Both the position numbers and the translations under genes were made by a program. Below are positions 47,230 through 58,602 of a DNA stretch of 64,000 nucleotides, piece after piece. The DNA is taken from positions 100,523,544-100,587,543 of the forward strand of contig OW121852.1 of NCBI GenBank assembly GCA_933228895.1. Direction: 5' to 3'. How positions within the stretch are numbered: position 1 is the first letter of the stretch; each line of letters starts with the position of its first letter. Source of the stretch: Platycnemis pennipes (taxonomy: Eukaryota; Arthropoda; Insecta; Odonata; Platycnemididae). A model generated the notes under the pieces. That model saw only the letters and a program-made list of their open reading frames with translations, ran no database searches and was not told the DNA's origin.

Positions 47230-47710
47230 GGAAAAAGTGACGGGCTAAAATCGCCACGTTGGCGGCGACTGAGTTGTGCGGGCTTCCCAACCGCCACGGA
47301 GAGGAGAGCAATGGCGTTAATTGGGTTCCGCCATGGGATGGGACGGGTACCGTGCTGGTGGAGGGAGAGGGCTTGGAGAGTTTGGTGGTGCCCCCAACAC
47401 TTGGGGGCGTGCGAGAGCACTCCGGAGATGCTGGAGTTGTGGCGGAGGGAGGAGTAGGGGCGAGGGGTAGGAGAGAGGAGGGCACAGCATACGATGCGCT
47501 GGCGTGGAGACAAGGCGGAGATGGGGGGGAAGTGGGTCAGGAACGCTGGAACACCACATCCACCACCTCTCAACCGCCGCTACCTCTTCCTTATCCAGAT
47601 ATCTCCCCCTTCTCGTTTATTATCCCTATCTGCCCTCACTCCTTTTTCGTGCCCCAGCTCTCATTTTCCCTTTCCACATCCGCGTTTTCTTCTATCGGGA
47701 ACTTCCTTCG
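47230..47710. other. GC-rich block with switching strand skew
   Basis: G-rich on + until about 47540, then C/T-rich to 47710. Several frames on both strands run 78-151 codons, as expected from the composition; I see no domain or paired splice sites. Confidence 0.4.
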
Positions 47711-48124
47711 TTAACCTTGAACGACGGAAATTACGGATAAATTTGACACAGCAATGGCTTATGATACAAAGTTAGAGTTTAACCATCCACCATACGGAAA
47801 TATTACATATCTCCTCAAACGCAGTTGTAATGAATCTGTCCTGAGTCATGAATAAATTTATTTTGTTTACAATTATGGATCGAAGAGCTTTTCGTTTCAT
47901 ACGAGATTATTTATTTCTCGCCCCCTCTTATAGCACATTAGTAGTCCAGGTAAACATGCAAAAGAAAGTAAAATCTCTTGTATTCATCAGGTTAAATTCA
48001 TGATCACATTAAAATTTAAGGCTTACACCTTCTACTAAGTAGCAAAATTGAAACTCAGAATTGATTCTTTTCAAAAAAATTCAAGTATTGTTTTAATAGG
48101 ATTTAATTCTTTCCCGGCAAATTA

Positions 48125-48311
48125 TTTTCGTAAAGTCTTCTCGTTCTCGGGCTTTCCACCGGGTTAAATATTGGTATAACACCAACGTTTCAACGGACGA
48201 CTCGTCCATCGTCTTCACTCACCCTGAAGACGATGGACGAGTCGTCCGTTGAAACGTTGGTGTTATACCAATATTTAACCCGGTGGAAAGCCCGAGAAGA
48301 CTTTACGAAAA
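48125..48311. repeat. Large PLE-type palindrome
   Basis: 48125-48217 and 48225-48311 are reverse complements over about 87 bp with a 7-nt loop; the only visible difference is six extra bases (GTTCTC) in the left arm. Each arm contains GACGAGTCGTCCGTTGAAAC followed by GTTGGTG, the motif found at Penelope-like element ends. It looks like a head-to-head pair of identical PLE termini with no coding sequence. Confidence 0.9.
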
Positions 48312-49766
48312 AAAAGCATTGTCTTGTTTAATAAACGTTGGTGCTTTATATTAAGGACTAGTTAACTAATGTTTTTTGACAAGGACTGATTCTTTAAACG
48401 ATGCATACCTTCCAGTCTGTGTAATTCCAGGAATACAGAATTCGGCGATGAAAAGATGGGTGAAAAATAATCCATTTCCCATAAATCCATTGCCTTGACA
48501 AGCCCTTGAAGAAAAACTTTGAAATTCATCCAAAGTTTGTGGCCTGGGAAATTCATCGCTTTAAATAATCGTTTGCTGGAAAAAGGGAGAAACATCCCTT
48601 TCTAAATTAGATATTAAAAAACTCATTAACAATTATCTCATATCTTGTTTATCTTCATGGTTTCAAAAGAATGCTTTTACGCAATCAATTCTATCAGTAC
48701 ATGAACGCCTGTGGAGATCCTGTAGACAGATGATTAATGACACTTATGTGCCTCATTAAGAAGGATTTTGTATGGGTTCACCATAAATCCTACTTCCTGG
48801 AAGGGAAACCTGACTGGCGCACCTAACAGGAGAGCTCTCTCGACAGAAAATTCATTTCTCACCTCTTATTAAGTGGCACACGCCATCCCCTCCTTCTCCA
48901 AGGAGATTTACGAGCACGAGACATATAGCTTTGCCAACTTAATCTCCTCCTCTTTAGCTCCCACAGCACGAAATCAATTTGAATGTTCCGGGTATGCCTA
49001 AGGGTTCATATCTTTCATCCAGAAGCATATTGATCTACGTCCTGTTTGCGCGAGGTCATTCAAATATTTAAAAATTCGGTTTGGCTCTAGGCATCGAGGT
49101 ACTTGTGAGAAAACGTATCGCATCTTCATCATCGCTTTGGAAAAATGGGATTAAGTTCGCGCGCAGTTCCGAGATTTGGCGTGGATTAATGTATGAATAT
49201 TTTGAAGTCCGTCAGGATGCCATGCTTGCCTTCAGCGAGGTCTAAAGCCGGGTACAATCTACTTGAATATGTTGTTTGAAGGAGAACTATGTCCATAAAA
49301 TAAACAGCAACCAATTAATAATGGTTCATCGTAAGTGTGGATGCCTTATACCTTCCAGCGCAAAGCTTACATAATAATTGAAATAAATATTGGGTATCTA
49401 AAAGGTTTGCTTTTTCAAAGGTAGATTTGAGCGTAAATTCAATATATTTAATTAATAGTATCCTTTATTATATCTTTTCTTAGAATGTATTAAAAAAAAG
49501 TGAAAAACGAAAGAAATTTAGATTAATTTGAGATTTAAATTTTTTAAACTTGCTTTGTATTAATAAATAAATATCGGGATTCAAGCCGAGTAAGGATCGT
49601 TTTCCATCGAAACGTCAGCAACCGTAATCCTTATATATAATATAAATCGCCGAGATGGAACTAAATCCTATATTGCTTAGTAATGGAATATTTGTAAGTC
49701 ACACCGAGAATAGATCTTATTTAGCAATGATATATATGACATGGATGGTGTTTTTGTTTGGGCGTC
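48312..49766. other. AT-rich spacer, nothing recognised
   Basis: A weak PLE-like string (TCGAAACGTCAGCAACCG, near 49610) is the only notable point. Confidence 0.4.
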
Positions 49767-49818
49767 AGGAAGGTTATCACTAGCCAATCCATGAGGATTG
49801 GCTAGTGACAACCTTCCT
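49767..49818. repeat. 24-bp inverted repeat, one mismatch
   Basis: 49767-49790 and 49795-49818 are reverse complements with one mismatch and a 4-nt loop. Confidence 0.9.
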
Positions 49819-51099
49819 AAATGAAGAAGAATGAATAAGTTGAGTATATTTTTTTTGATCCAAGGTCAGAAGAGAAATTGACGCACAGCAGGTACACATG
49901 TGAATACGGTGGATACTGAAAACCCCATAAAGGCATCACTAATTCATACATAAATATAACTATAGTCAGAGAACATAGGTAAATGATGGTACTTCTGAAG
50001 AAATAATGGCAAGAATTACTCGTTTTAGAGAGATCTATCTTCGGGAGTTCAGGTTGAAACAATAAATAGGTAGGGTTTAATGGAGGACAGTTGAGAATGC
50101 TAAAATGCCTAAGCAAAGTAATTAGTCATAGTGATACTCATTACGATAGTATCATTATTCCGACTCCGTGGTGCTAGTAAAGCAATAGTGTGATAGCAAA
50201 TATTGCAATTAATTGAGTTGCTATATTCTGTACCAAACATTTGTTACACAATTTTCTCTCTATTTGGCTGTAGTATCGTAGGTATTTGTGACACATATTT
50301 ACAGACTTCGGCTAAAATATGGCAAACTTTACCGTCTCCTGATTTTTATTATAACCCGACAGGACTAGGTTTTTAAATTCAGTATGCTTGAAAATGGACT
50401 TCTGACTTAGAAAACACTTGGTGTCTAATGTCATAGGCTATCAATAGACGTTCATTAACATAATCACTACTTAGAGACAGGTTTAAGTTGTTTTCATAAT
50501 TTTTTCCCGATATGTTATCCCTCAATGCTAGGTTATAATTTCAGCAAGACGTTCGTACATGAATTAGTCGCGATGAGTATTTTGAGTAAAAATACCGCCA
50601 TATTTTAGGGAAATAAGTATAGAAATGGGCTGATAAAAGAATGGAAATAAAAGATTTTACCTGAAAAACTAGATATTTTTCAAGATAATCTTTCAGTAAG
50701 CAAATGCCAAAAAATAATGCTTTTTTTAATTGAACACCTAGAACACTGCGGTATTTTTCCCTATATTAATAGGTGGCAATCGATATTATATCTCAGGTGC
50801 TTTAATCATTTCCATGTGTAAAACTATTCCTGTTTATTCACACGTGCGGGAGACTCTTTTTTCACTCTAAGGTTTGAAGAGCCATTTACTTCCAGTATAT
50901 AATGAATATCCCTCCAAATTTTAATGAAAAAATGTTTTTATAAGCGATTAAGGATTTTATAGCTTGATTCATTTAAAGATGACTCACAAGAACCGAGAGG
51001 AATGAGAAATGACCCCAATGAGTGAATAGTGCAATTCAGAAAGTGATATAAACATTTCCCGTGTGGAATGAGCGTGATGAGCCCTACTTCATCGCTCTA
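49819..51099. other. AT-rich spacer, nothing recognised
   Basis: Only small frames on both strands; no repeat shared elsewhere in the window. Confidence 0.45.
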
Positions 51100-51420
51100 G
51101 AACTACCCTGGCTCTCTAAGCCTTACTCTTAATAATAGCTGCAAACGAAGGAGACACATTTGAAATGATCCTTTCCTTCCATCATATCCCCCACGCAAAT
51201 ACCTCCGTGTCGCTGCGAATAGTACACATGGAAGTGTATAAATTAGGGAGAAGGAAAGAGATGAGAAGATGAAGGACAAAATATGCGGATGAGGGAGTGG
51301 TGAACTCAAAAAGATTCGGATGTGTGCGGAAACGGATGAGAGAAGTAGGGTGGAGAGGGAAAAACGGGGTCGCAGAAGCGTCACAGATTCCGCCACCCTC
51401 GTGTGCGGGAACTACGACCC
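51100..51420. other. GC-richer, purine-skewed block
   Basis: Purine-rich on + from about 51230 to 51400. The minus frame of 97 codons is serine/leucine-rich without a recognisable domain. Confidence 0.4.
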
Positions 51421-53629
51421 GTGACAGAAAATGGAGAGCTGGAAATTGAGATGAATGGCTGTTTAGTTACGCTATGGACCGTTAGAGAACAACGTCCACT
51501 TCTCAACGAGAAAAGCTCCTACGAAAGTTTGAGGGTCGGGGCTGAGAGCACGTGGCCACTCGTACTTGGGGTATTTCTTTAGGATCCTGACGTTAAGTGA
51601 GGTAACATTCCATCTTTCCCACCAACATTGAACTGTAAACTATGTGAGGATTTTCCTGTTTTATCAAAAACATACAAGCTATATGTTTCCGTAAAATATT
51701 TAAAAAATTTTAAAAGTTGTGACAAAAGATATAAGATTAGGTTATCATGAGTTAATAAAGGGAAGTCATTCTCACATAAAAATCCGCAGACTGAATCCCG
51801 GAATATGTTTCATAGAAATTTCTAATTTGATGCTGTATGGAAACCATTTCAGCTGCAGTACTTCGTTTGTGTGATTAGAAGTAAACGTGCGAATAGCTTG
51901 GCGTCTTTCATTGACAGGCTAGCGCCGACTCAGGGTAGAGACTATTTTTATCATATGGCTTTATCCATCATACAGTGGGGGGCCGCCGAAGTTCTGTCCG
52001 ACATTCCTTTTGAAATAGGTACTAATAATTCTGAAGGAGAACATTATTAGAGTGCGGCACTTTTTAGTTTTAATATTAAGAGTTTTAGAAAATTAGTTTA
52101 TGTGTACCTATAAATTTCTCATGTCATATTTATGAATGTTCTTATTGTGTTTGAAGGCGTAAGAAAAATTTTAAGCTTGAAAAGATTTGTCTCTTTCCTT
52201 TCAAATGTACTTCGTCTTTAAAAAAGTATTTCAAAGTCTATTTTGTATATTGTATTCCTATACACACAAATAGTTATTTTTGTAATTGGATTTCAAATAC
52301 ATTTGAAATAGTATTTCGTATTTTGTACTACAAATTATCCTTAGCCTACAAATTGTCCATTCCTGCTCCTATGAAATATTTTTGTCCTTAATATTGTGTT
52401 TCCTTAGTGTCACATACTTCAGCTTATCACATCATTATTAGTGCTTACTAGTTTTATTTTAAGTCCTGTTCCATACAAGAAAATATGATCAATTCTGTAA
52501 ACGTGTTTAACGTTCTTTATGGATAGATTAGTCTTCACATTTACATTTACATGACACCCTACAGGCCACCGCAAGGACCTGTGATTGGTCACCAACCTTG
52601 GCAATAGTACTGAACGAAGTAAGACCTAGTGCTGAATATGCAAGAATTTTTGTTGAAAAAGATTCAGTCTCTTGTGAGGGGTTCATACTCAGCATGTGAT
52701 TTTATACTTGAGATAAGAATAATGATCGTTGTCGCATTTATGTTGGTAAGATACCATTAAGATGTATCTACAAAACCAATCTGCATTATATTCAACACCG
52801 TAATGCCCGCAATTCGTTCTGTAAATTTTTGAGTAGCCCTCAAGTTTTCTACCTTCAAACATATATTTGATCCATCTTGCGGTTTGGATTACCAAAAGGT
52901 AACGTAAGGAGTGTGGTCAATCATTGGTAGAATTCGAGTTGAGAACCATCCCCTATCCTTGCGTGTTTCGGGTGAGGATTAAGTGACGAATGGGTAAACT
53001 GGAAGTTGAAGAATTATTGTCCGGCTTGAGGTGGCATGCACGACATCTTTTCGAACCGGTGCTGTTCCAAGTTCATCCCCAGCGCTGCTAACCCTTCCTT
53101 CCCAGATCCCATCCATTCCCCTTGCCTCCCCATTACCTATGATTACGACGTTCCGTCGCTGGATTGTACATCACCCCGTAGCGTGGGAGATACTCCACCG
53201 CCTCATTTTCATTGTCCTACTTACACCAGTCGCCACCGCTTTCAAACGCTCAGCCATTAATCCACGGCCGACAAAACGGATTGTGAATTTTCGTGGTAAT
53301 TACATATTTGCATAGAGAGTCTGGCATCCTTCGAAATAACTCCTCGTATAGCAAGCCACGACTTTTGTGTACTGCGACGTTTTTACTATTGGGACAGGCA
53401 AATCATTCGTTCGTTTCATGTTCCTCTCACTAATGATTATGTAAAAAGTGTGCAGCGGGGGATTACGGGTAATTCATTCCTGTTAGCATTCGGTTGATAC
53501 ATTTACATTCAACGGTAAACATAAGTGCAGGAATTTTACAGCTCTAATGCAAGCATAAAGGCAGTTTTAATAGAGTTCTTGAAGATAAAGACTTTAAGAT
53601 GGAAAGCTATTAATAATAGCTGTCGGGTA
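51421..53629. other. Spacer, no gene supported
   Basis: CAGTGGGGGGCCGCCGAAGT at 51974 resembles the start of a Tc1-type terminal repeat, but no inverted partner was found. Frames at 53031-53315 show no domain. Confidence 0.4.
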
Positions 53630-54330
53630 TTCCTCCGCGTTATGGTGTCTTGTAGCAACTTGTATCTCAAGCCATACTGCTTCGTTTTCTTGCCAAGCGT
53701 ACTGTTTTCTTGCAAAGCGTACTATTTTCTTGCCAAGGGTACTGTTTTCTTGCCAATCGTGATGTTGACCGCACCATGTTTCGTCTGTGTAGAAGATTTC
53801 ATATCCTTCATTTCTCAGTCGTCGTATTCTTCTGAGAAATTCTTGACGAGATGCAGCAATAGATTTTCACTCCATCTGGGCTTCTTATTTAATTTCTTAT
53901 ACTGGAATACAATATTTTTGACAAATTCCCGTGGCTTGGAAATTAATATTTTTGGAAAGTCCTGTAAATTGTCCTGCAATTTCGCTTTAAATTTTTCAAT
54001 GTTTGTGAATAATTTTATGACAAAAAAGCCATGAATCGTTAGCCAAGTTCCTCCTTTGTAAACTGGTCAATGTGAACCAATGGGCACCCTGCCTCTTCCT
54101 TGGTCCTAGGTTTACCTCAATAATGTTCTCGCTGTTCTCTGAAGATACTTTTCACACTGAGTGAAGTGACACGCCAAGACAATCAGCAACTCGCTGGTAA
54201 ACCGGATAGCACTTATCACCAATTTTTTCTCTTTCTTGCTTAAAAAAATTAATCTCTTAATCTAATTAAGCTCTTAATCATTCCAATTTCGTACTCAGAC
54301 AACGGTGGTTGGAGGCATCTTGAGAGATAT
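53630..54330 (-). pseudogene. Degraded Tc1/mariner-like DDE transposase
   Basis: Read on the minus strand from about 54330: KREKIGDKCYPVYQRVADCL followed by GVSLHSV is a helix-turn-helix region. Downstream comes a shifted frame, then RQEFLRRIRRLRNEGYEIFY followed by TDETWCGQHH. The YTDETW string is the first catalytic aspartate block of IS630/Tc1/mariner-type transposases, and the preceding RRIRRLRNEGYEI is typical of the insect family in question. Several frameshifts and stops separate the blocks, and the rest of the catalytic domain is missing past 53680. A 4x20-bp tandem repeat has expanded inside the reading frame at 53681-53760. No terminal inverted repeats were identified. Confidence 0.7.
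53681..53760 (+). repeat. Four tandem 20-bp units
   Basis: Units at 53681, 53701, 53721 and 53741 share the core GTTTTCTTGCCAAGCGT with one to three changes each. The length of 20 is not a multiple of three, so each unit shifts the transposase frame, implying expansion after the gene died. Confidence 0.9.
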
Positions 54331-55994
54331 ATACTCCACAATAACCAGAGAGAAACTATTGTACACAGTAAGCTGGCGGCAGTGATAAACCAGTGATTTC
54401 ATGAGTGGTGAATAATACTCCTTAGACTCAGAATAAGGGCATCACGGAAAATTGATGTAAAAATTGGTAGGATGCGATTACATTATCGTTGATATCCGCT
54501 GACAAGCGAAGCCAGGCGCTAGCAGCCAGGAGAGGATGTACGCGGCAACACTGCACGGCTTAAACAATGCCAGTCGCTTGCCGAGGGAGCTCGCTTTCGC
54601 CAATATAAATACCAATCGATATAAATTAAACAAATGTGTTGAAATATTAGACAATTACTAATTGGATACGTTCAGGGCATGCGGATTATAACGCCACCAA
54701 GAACGAAACTCTACGACACCCCAGTTTTGAGATGCTAACTTTTTATAAAATTGATAACAACTCTTTTTAATTTTAAGTTATACACTGGAAACTTAGAGTA
54801 TGCATGGAAAACATGTATATCTTAACCTGTTTAAACTTTGGTTGCAATTGAACTACTTGGTATTGATTTACGGGTCATCAAAGTCGGTGGTTCGCTCGAA
54901 CACCGTCAAAAACGGGCACTTTTTACGTTGCAACCGTTGTAAAAAATATGAAAATACGTTTTAAAAATTTAAATTTGCCATTAAATAACGTAGAATAAAA
55001 TAAGAAAAGCTACGGTGTGATTAGTATTTCTGTAAGCCTAGCAGTAAATTTGTTATTTGTATTCAAACTCGAGTGCACATAATTTCTGCGCCGACAGTAG
55101 TAGTAGATATGTGTTTCTCAACTCAAGCAAATCAGATCCTTCTACACTCCCACATCTTACATCTTGTTAGACCTCCACATCTTGTTAGACCTATGGACTC
55201 AGTAAGATTGATAGTTTTATTCTTTTAATTTATTAATTATGGGTCATATCCAAGTACCTATTTGCATTACTTAGAGAAACAAAATCACTGACTACGTTTT
55301 ATCTACATTTCTTTCAAATAGTTCACGTCACGATTGGGATGATAAAACTGCCCAGCGTCATTCGACTCCTTCAAAATGTTAAAATCATCACAAAATCTAT
55401 TAAAAATTACGGGTACTTTAAAAATATTTTCCATGGAATTTTTCTAATGTGCAAATTTTTCTAATTAATTGAAACTGTGATTCAAATTGGCCATTACAGA
55501 TACAAAAAAAATCTAGAAATGAATTTATAATTACAGTAGTGAGACCCAAATGCATCACTTTAGTCCAGAACAGAGAAAACAATTGAATTTTGGAAACCCA
55601 TTGTATATATGAAAAGTTTTTTTTTGTTTTATTTGGATCGAAAATGTTTTCGTTGGCAACTAGGCTACGTATTTTAAACTTGCTTAAGTGAAAGCCGTTC
55701 TAATTTGCTTAACGAAATACCTTCCACGTGATTTGAGAGGAAAATGTCAAAATGCAAGAATTGCCAAAGTCACATAAATAAATTTGCCTCAGCTTCTACA
55801 CATGCATGCCACCCTGCACTCTATCATAAGAGCGCTCTCCAACCGTACGTATGATTTTTTTCTGGAAAAGGAGAAAAACCTAATAGCAAAACGCGATTCA
55901 TCATTTAAAAATATATGTTCTTATCTGCACTTTATCCGTGTATTGTGCAGAAAAAAATCGTGTGTCTCTCGGTCCGACAGAAGAAAGGCATTTT
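54331..55994. other. AT-rich spacer, nothing recognised
   Basis: A small duplication (ACATCTTGTTAGACCT twice near 55155-55190) is the only pattern seen. Confidence 0.4.
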
Positions 55995-56005
55995 CATTAG
56001 CAGGC

Positions 56006-56180
56006 AAGCAAATAAATATAAAACACTTGGTTGATTCAACAATTTATTTTGACTCTACCGGTTTTAACCTTATAGGTCATCCTCAGAAGTCCTGAGTCCT
56101 CATGGCTCCTGAGGACTACCTGTAAAGGTTGAAACCGTTGGAATAAATAGTGGAATAAACCAAGTATTTTATCTTTACTA
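56006..56180. repeat. Diverged head-to-head PLE-end inverted repeat
   Basis: Around a centre at 56087-56108 the two sides read outward as CTGAGGA...ACCTATAAGGTTAAAACCGG and CTGAGGACTACCTGTAAAGG, then GAAACCG, AATAAAT and CCAAGT. The order of words matches a Penelope-like terminus on both sides, but the arms have diverged, unlike the near-perfect palindrome at 48125. Confidence 0.65.
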
Positions 56181-56228
56181 TGTCTAAATTTCACGAAGTA
56201 AACTTGACGACCATCGATTTTAATAACA

Positions 56229-56575
56229 ATGGCTGCACCGCTTGTGACTTTCTCCAACGACAAACTATGTTCTGTGATACGTTTTCAGAGCAGTGAAGGC
56301 ACGAAAGCTATTGAAACTGCTTGGCGAATGAAAGTCCACTATGGTGAGGCACGTTTATCACTGCAGTAAGTGTACGAGTAGAGTAAGAAATTCAGAAACG
56401 GCGAGGGCGTGACTTCTGTGGCAGATGCTCCAGGTCAGGCAGACCGCGTTGTGACACCAGAGACCAGAGTCTATTGCAGCAACTGAAGCCATTGTGATGG
56501 ACAGTCGCCGGGTGACGGTGGATGAAATAGCCGCAAATCTGAACATTAATCATTGCTCAGCACAAAAAAAGTTTT
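56229..56575 (+). pseudogene. mariner-family transposase N-terminal remnant
   Basis: From ATG 56229 the frame reads MAAPLVTFSNDKLCSVIRFQ, then SSEGTKAIETAWRMKVHYGE, the first helix-turn-helix of mariner/SETMAR-type transposases. After a stop, other frames give KKFRNGEGVTSVADAPGQ, a VVTPET-like link and MDSRRVTVDEIAANLNI, which is the second helix-turn-helix. The DDE catalytic part is absent after about 56575. Multiple stops and frameshifts make it non-functional. It is on the opposite strand to, and of a different lineage from, the transposase at 53630. Confidence 0.75.
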
Positions 56576-57009
56576 CATTACCGGGTTCAGTTTTTCATTA
56601 CAGAACGAAGCCGAATTGAAAATGTCTTCTCTCGTAATACTCTGTAGCAGCTGAAATATTTGTCATCCAGTCCAACAGATTGCATTCTTCATTTCTTCAT
56701 ACAAACTAATATCCGTCTCACAAACTGTGTGCACCTTATGTTTCATTTTCAATTTCATTACAGAACGAAGCCAAAAACATTGCTGCATCATTCTCGAATA
56801 GACGGTTAGAATATTAAAAACTCTTATCAATAACCTACCAAATCTTTCATTATTGAGAGATTACTATACTCTGTACCTTTCCTGTACATCAGGATATTTT
56901 AGGACTTTTATTTTGAATTTTAACCAGATGTATACTCACACACCACCCTCACATTGCTGCTAGAAATCAGTAATTAATTTCGGACACTTATACTGCTATG
57001 TTGACGTCA
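56576..57009. other. AT-rich spacer, nothing recognised
   Basis: A word near 56590 (TTTTTCATTACAGAACGAAGCC) recurs near 56750-56770, a short direct repeat; nothing coding. Confidence 0.4.
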
Positions 57010-57031
57010 TCATAATAATTGGTCAACAGTC

Positions 57032-57424
57032 CTAGGATTGGATTGACGCAGCCTTCCACCCGACTCTTCTATCGGCCACCCTTGTCATTGTGACGTAATG
57101 CTTCTCTTTTACATCCTTCACTACCTGTTTCATGTATCTCATACGAGGCCTGCATTTTCCAATCTTCTCATTCACTTTTCCCTCGACGATAGTCTTCATC
57201 AGGCCATCGTGTCTCATGATATGGCCGATAAAGTTGTCCCTTCTTCTTTTTAGAGTTTTCATCAGACATCTCTTTTCTCCTACTCTTCTTAGGACTTCCT
57301 CATTACTTAATCTGTCGATCCTTTTAATCGTCAGTATTATTCTGTAACACCCCATTTCGAATGCTTCCACCCTTTTCTTCTCCGCTGCTGTCATTGTCGA
57401 TGCCTCACTGCCAGAAAGAAACAT
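57032..57424 (-). pseudogene. LINE copy 2 C-terminal domain
   Basis: A 130-codon frame: EKKRVEAFEMGCYRIILTIK, then RLSNEEVLRRVGEKRCLMKT, then NFIGHIMRHDGLMKTIVEGK and CRPRMRYMKQVVKDVKEKHY. This block follows the RT in many insect LINEs and is conserved in length and order. Its DNA is what the degraded fragments elsewhere in the window match, reflecting 5' truncation during retrotransposition. Confidence 0.85.
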
Positions 57425-57524
57425 GCTACGGATGCACGTCCCGATGAATTGTTTCCCTACTTCTACTCTGTCTTCCCAGCTGTAAGTAGATTCTTCTTTT
57501 GATAGAATGCCCTCTTTGCCTGGG

Positions 57525-58062
57525 CTATTTTACTATTTCTTTCTTGCTTCGTCCATCGTTGGTTAATCTGCTTCCCATATAACAGTACTCTTTCACCTCT
57601 TCTAGTTTCTGTTTCCCTAGTTTGACATTGGTTTTCGCCTCTTCTTTCTTGCTGTACACCAGTATCTTAGTATTCTTCTTCTTTATCTTCAGCTGATATC
57701 TGGTCATAATCCTTTCCATGCTTAGTGGAATCTTGTTCAGATCCCTCTCCTTCTCTGCTGTGTGCTATGTCATCAGCGAATCGCAGCATGCTTATTTTTT
57801 CTCCGTGGATAGTCACTCCAAAAGACTTCTCTTTGATTTCATTTATGGCTCTCTCGATATAAACATTAAAAATTACGGGAGACAGTGGACAGTCTTGTCC
57901 CACTCCTTAACTTATTCTTGACTCTTCACAGCTGAGTCCAGATTTTATCACAGCTACTTGGTTTTTGTACAGACTGTGTATAATTCTTTGGTCATTGTAG
58001 GACACTCAAATTCCCTTCAGAATTCCAAGCATTGAATCCCAATCCACGTTGTCAAAAGCCTT
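57525..58062 (-). pseudogene. LINE copy 2 reverse transcriptase, C-terminal part
   Basis: After the solo LTR the sequence continues KAFDNVDWDSMLGIL, then (57903-57667) GQDCPLSPVIFNVYIERAIN and LRFADDIA with the FADD catalytic pair. The next frame (57719-57525) gives RYQLKIKKKNTKILVYSKKE and VKEYCYMGSRLTNDGRSKKE. Stops near 57910 and small frameshifts break it. Confidence 0.85.
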
Positions 58063-58066
58063 CTCT

Positions 58067-58602
58067 TGAACTGAGTGGCGTGGTGAAAACTTCAACACAA
58101 GTTTCGGAAGCACTGGTTTATTAAGAATAACGACATACACGGCAACAAACCACAGGAACAATAAAAAAGAAAAGTGCTAGTGCGGGCCGTACTAAGTGCC
58201 AGGGATGAGGGTTAGGGAAGGACAGGAGATACCGGCTTTTTTCCCGATGCGCGGAAAAAAAGACGGCAGATGAGCTGCAGAGGCGTCGGCGCGGTCTCCT
58301 CCCGAAGTGACACTTGACTCCACGACCGGCTCGTTGAAGGGCCAGAAACCAAAAGCCTCGGTCCGCTTTCCACTCGCCCTTCAAATACCTCCCCGACCAT
58401 GCCAGCCCCATTTGAAGCCAGCCGGAGGATTCGGGGGGCAGCATGGGGTGGAGTCTCTCCACCCACACCCCCGACACGAGGCCTGGAGAGGAGTCGAACA
58501 TGGGCCGGCTCGGCACGTCGGAGAACAGTATGGGGTGGTGACCCGGCACTCAGACCCCCGTCGCGAGGCCGGGAGAAGAGCACAACAATCATGGACGGCT
58601 TA
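58067..58602 (-). mobile_element. Solo LTR inserted in the LINE reverse transcriptase
   Basis: A 536-bp GC-rich segment interrupts the LINE precisely between the codons for FVDLE and KAFD. CTCT flanks both sides (58063-58066 and 58603-58606), a 4-bp target duplication, and deleting the segment plus one CTCT restores the LINE frame. On the minus strand it begins TAAGCC, has AATAAA near 58110, and ends ...CACTCAGTTCA, the layout of an LTR with a polyadenylation signal in its 3' half. It contains two related segments (around 58430-58480 and 58520-58570). No primer-binding site or internal genes are present, so recombination probably removed them. A 4-bp duplication suits Gypsy-type elements. Confidence 0.75.

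Noticed and set aside
51974..52000. CAGTGGGGGGCCGCCGAAGT as a Tc1-type terminal repeat
   Set aside because: No matching inverted terminus was found within several kilobases and no TA duplication can be tested.
53525..54034. A 169-codon + strand open frame as a membrane protein gene
   Set aside because: Its opposite strand carries transposase motifs (YTDETW), and its repeated FLPSVLF-type words come from the 20-bp tandem array.
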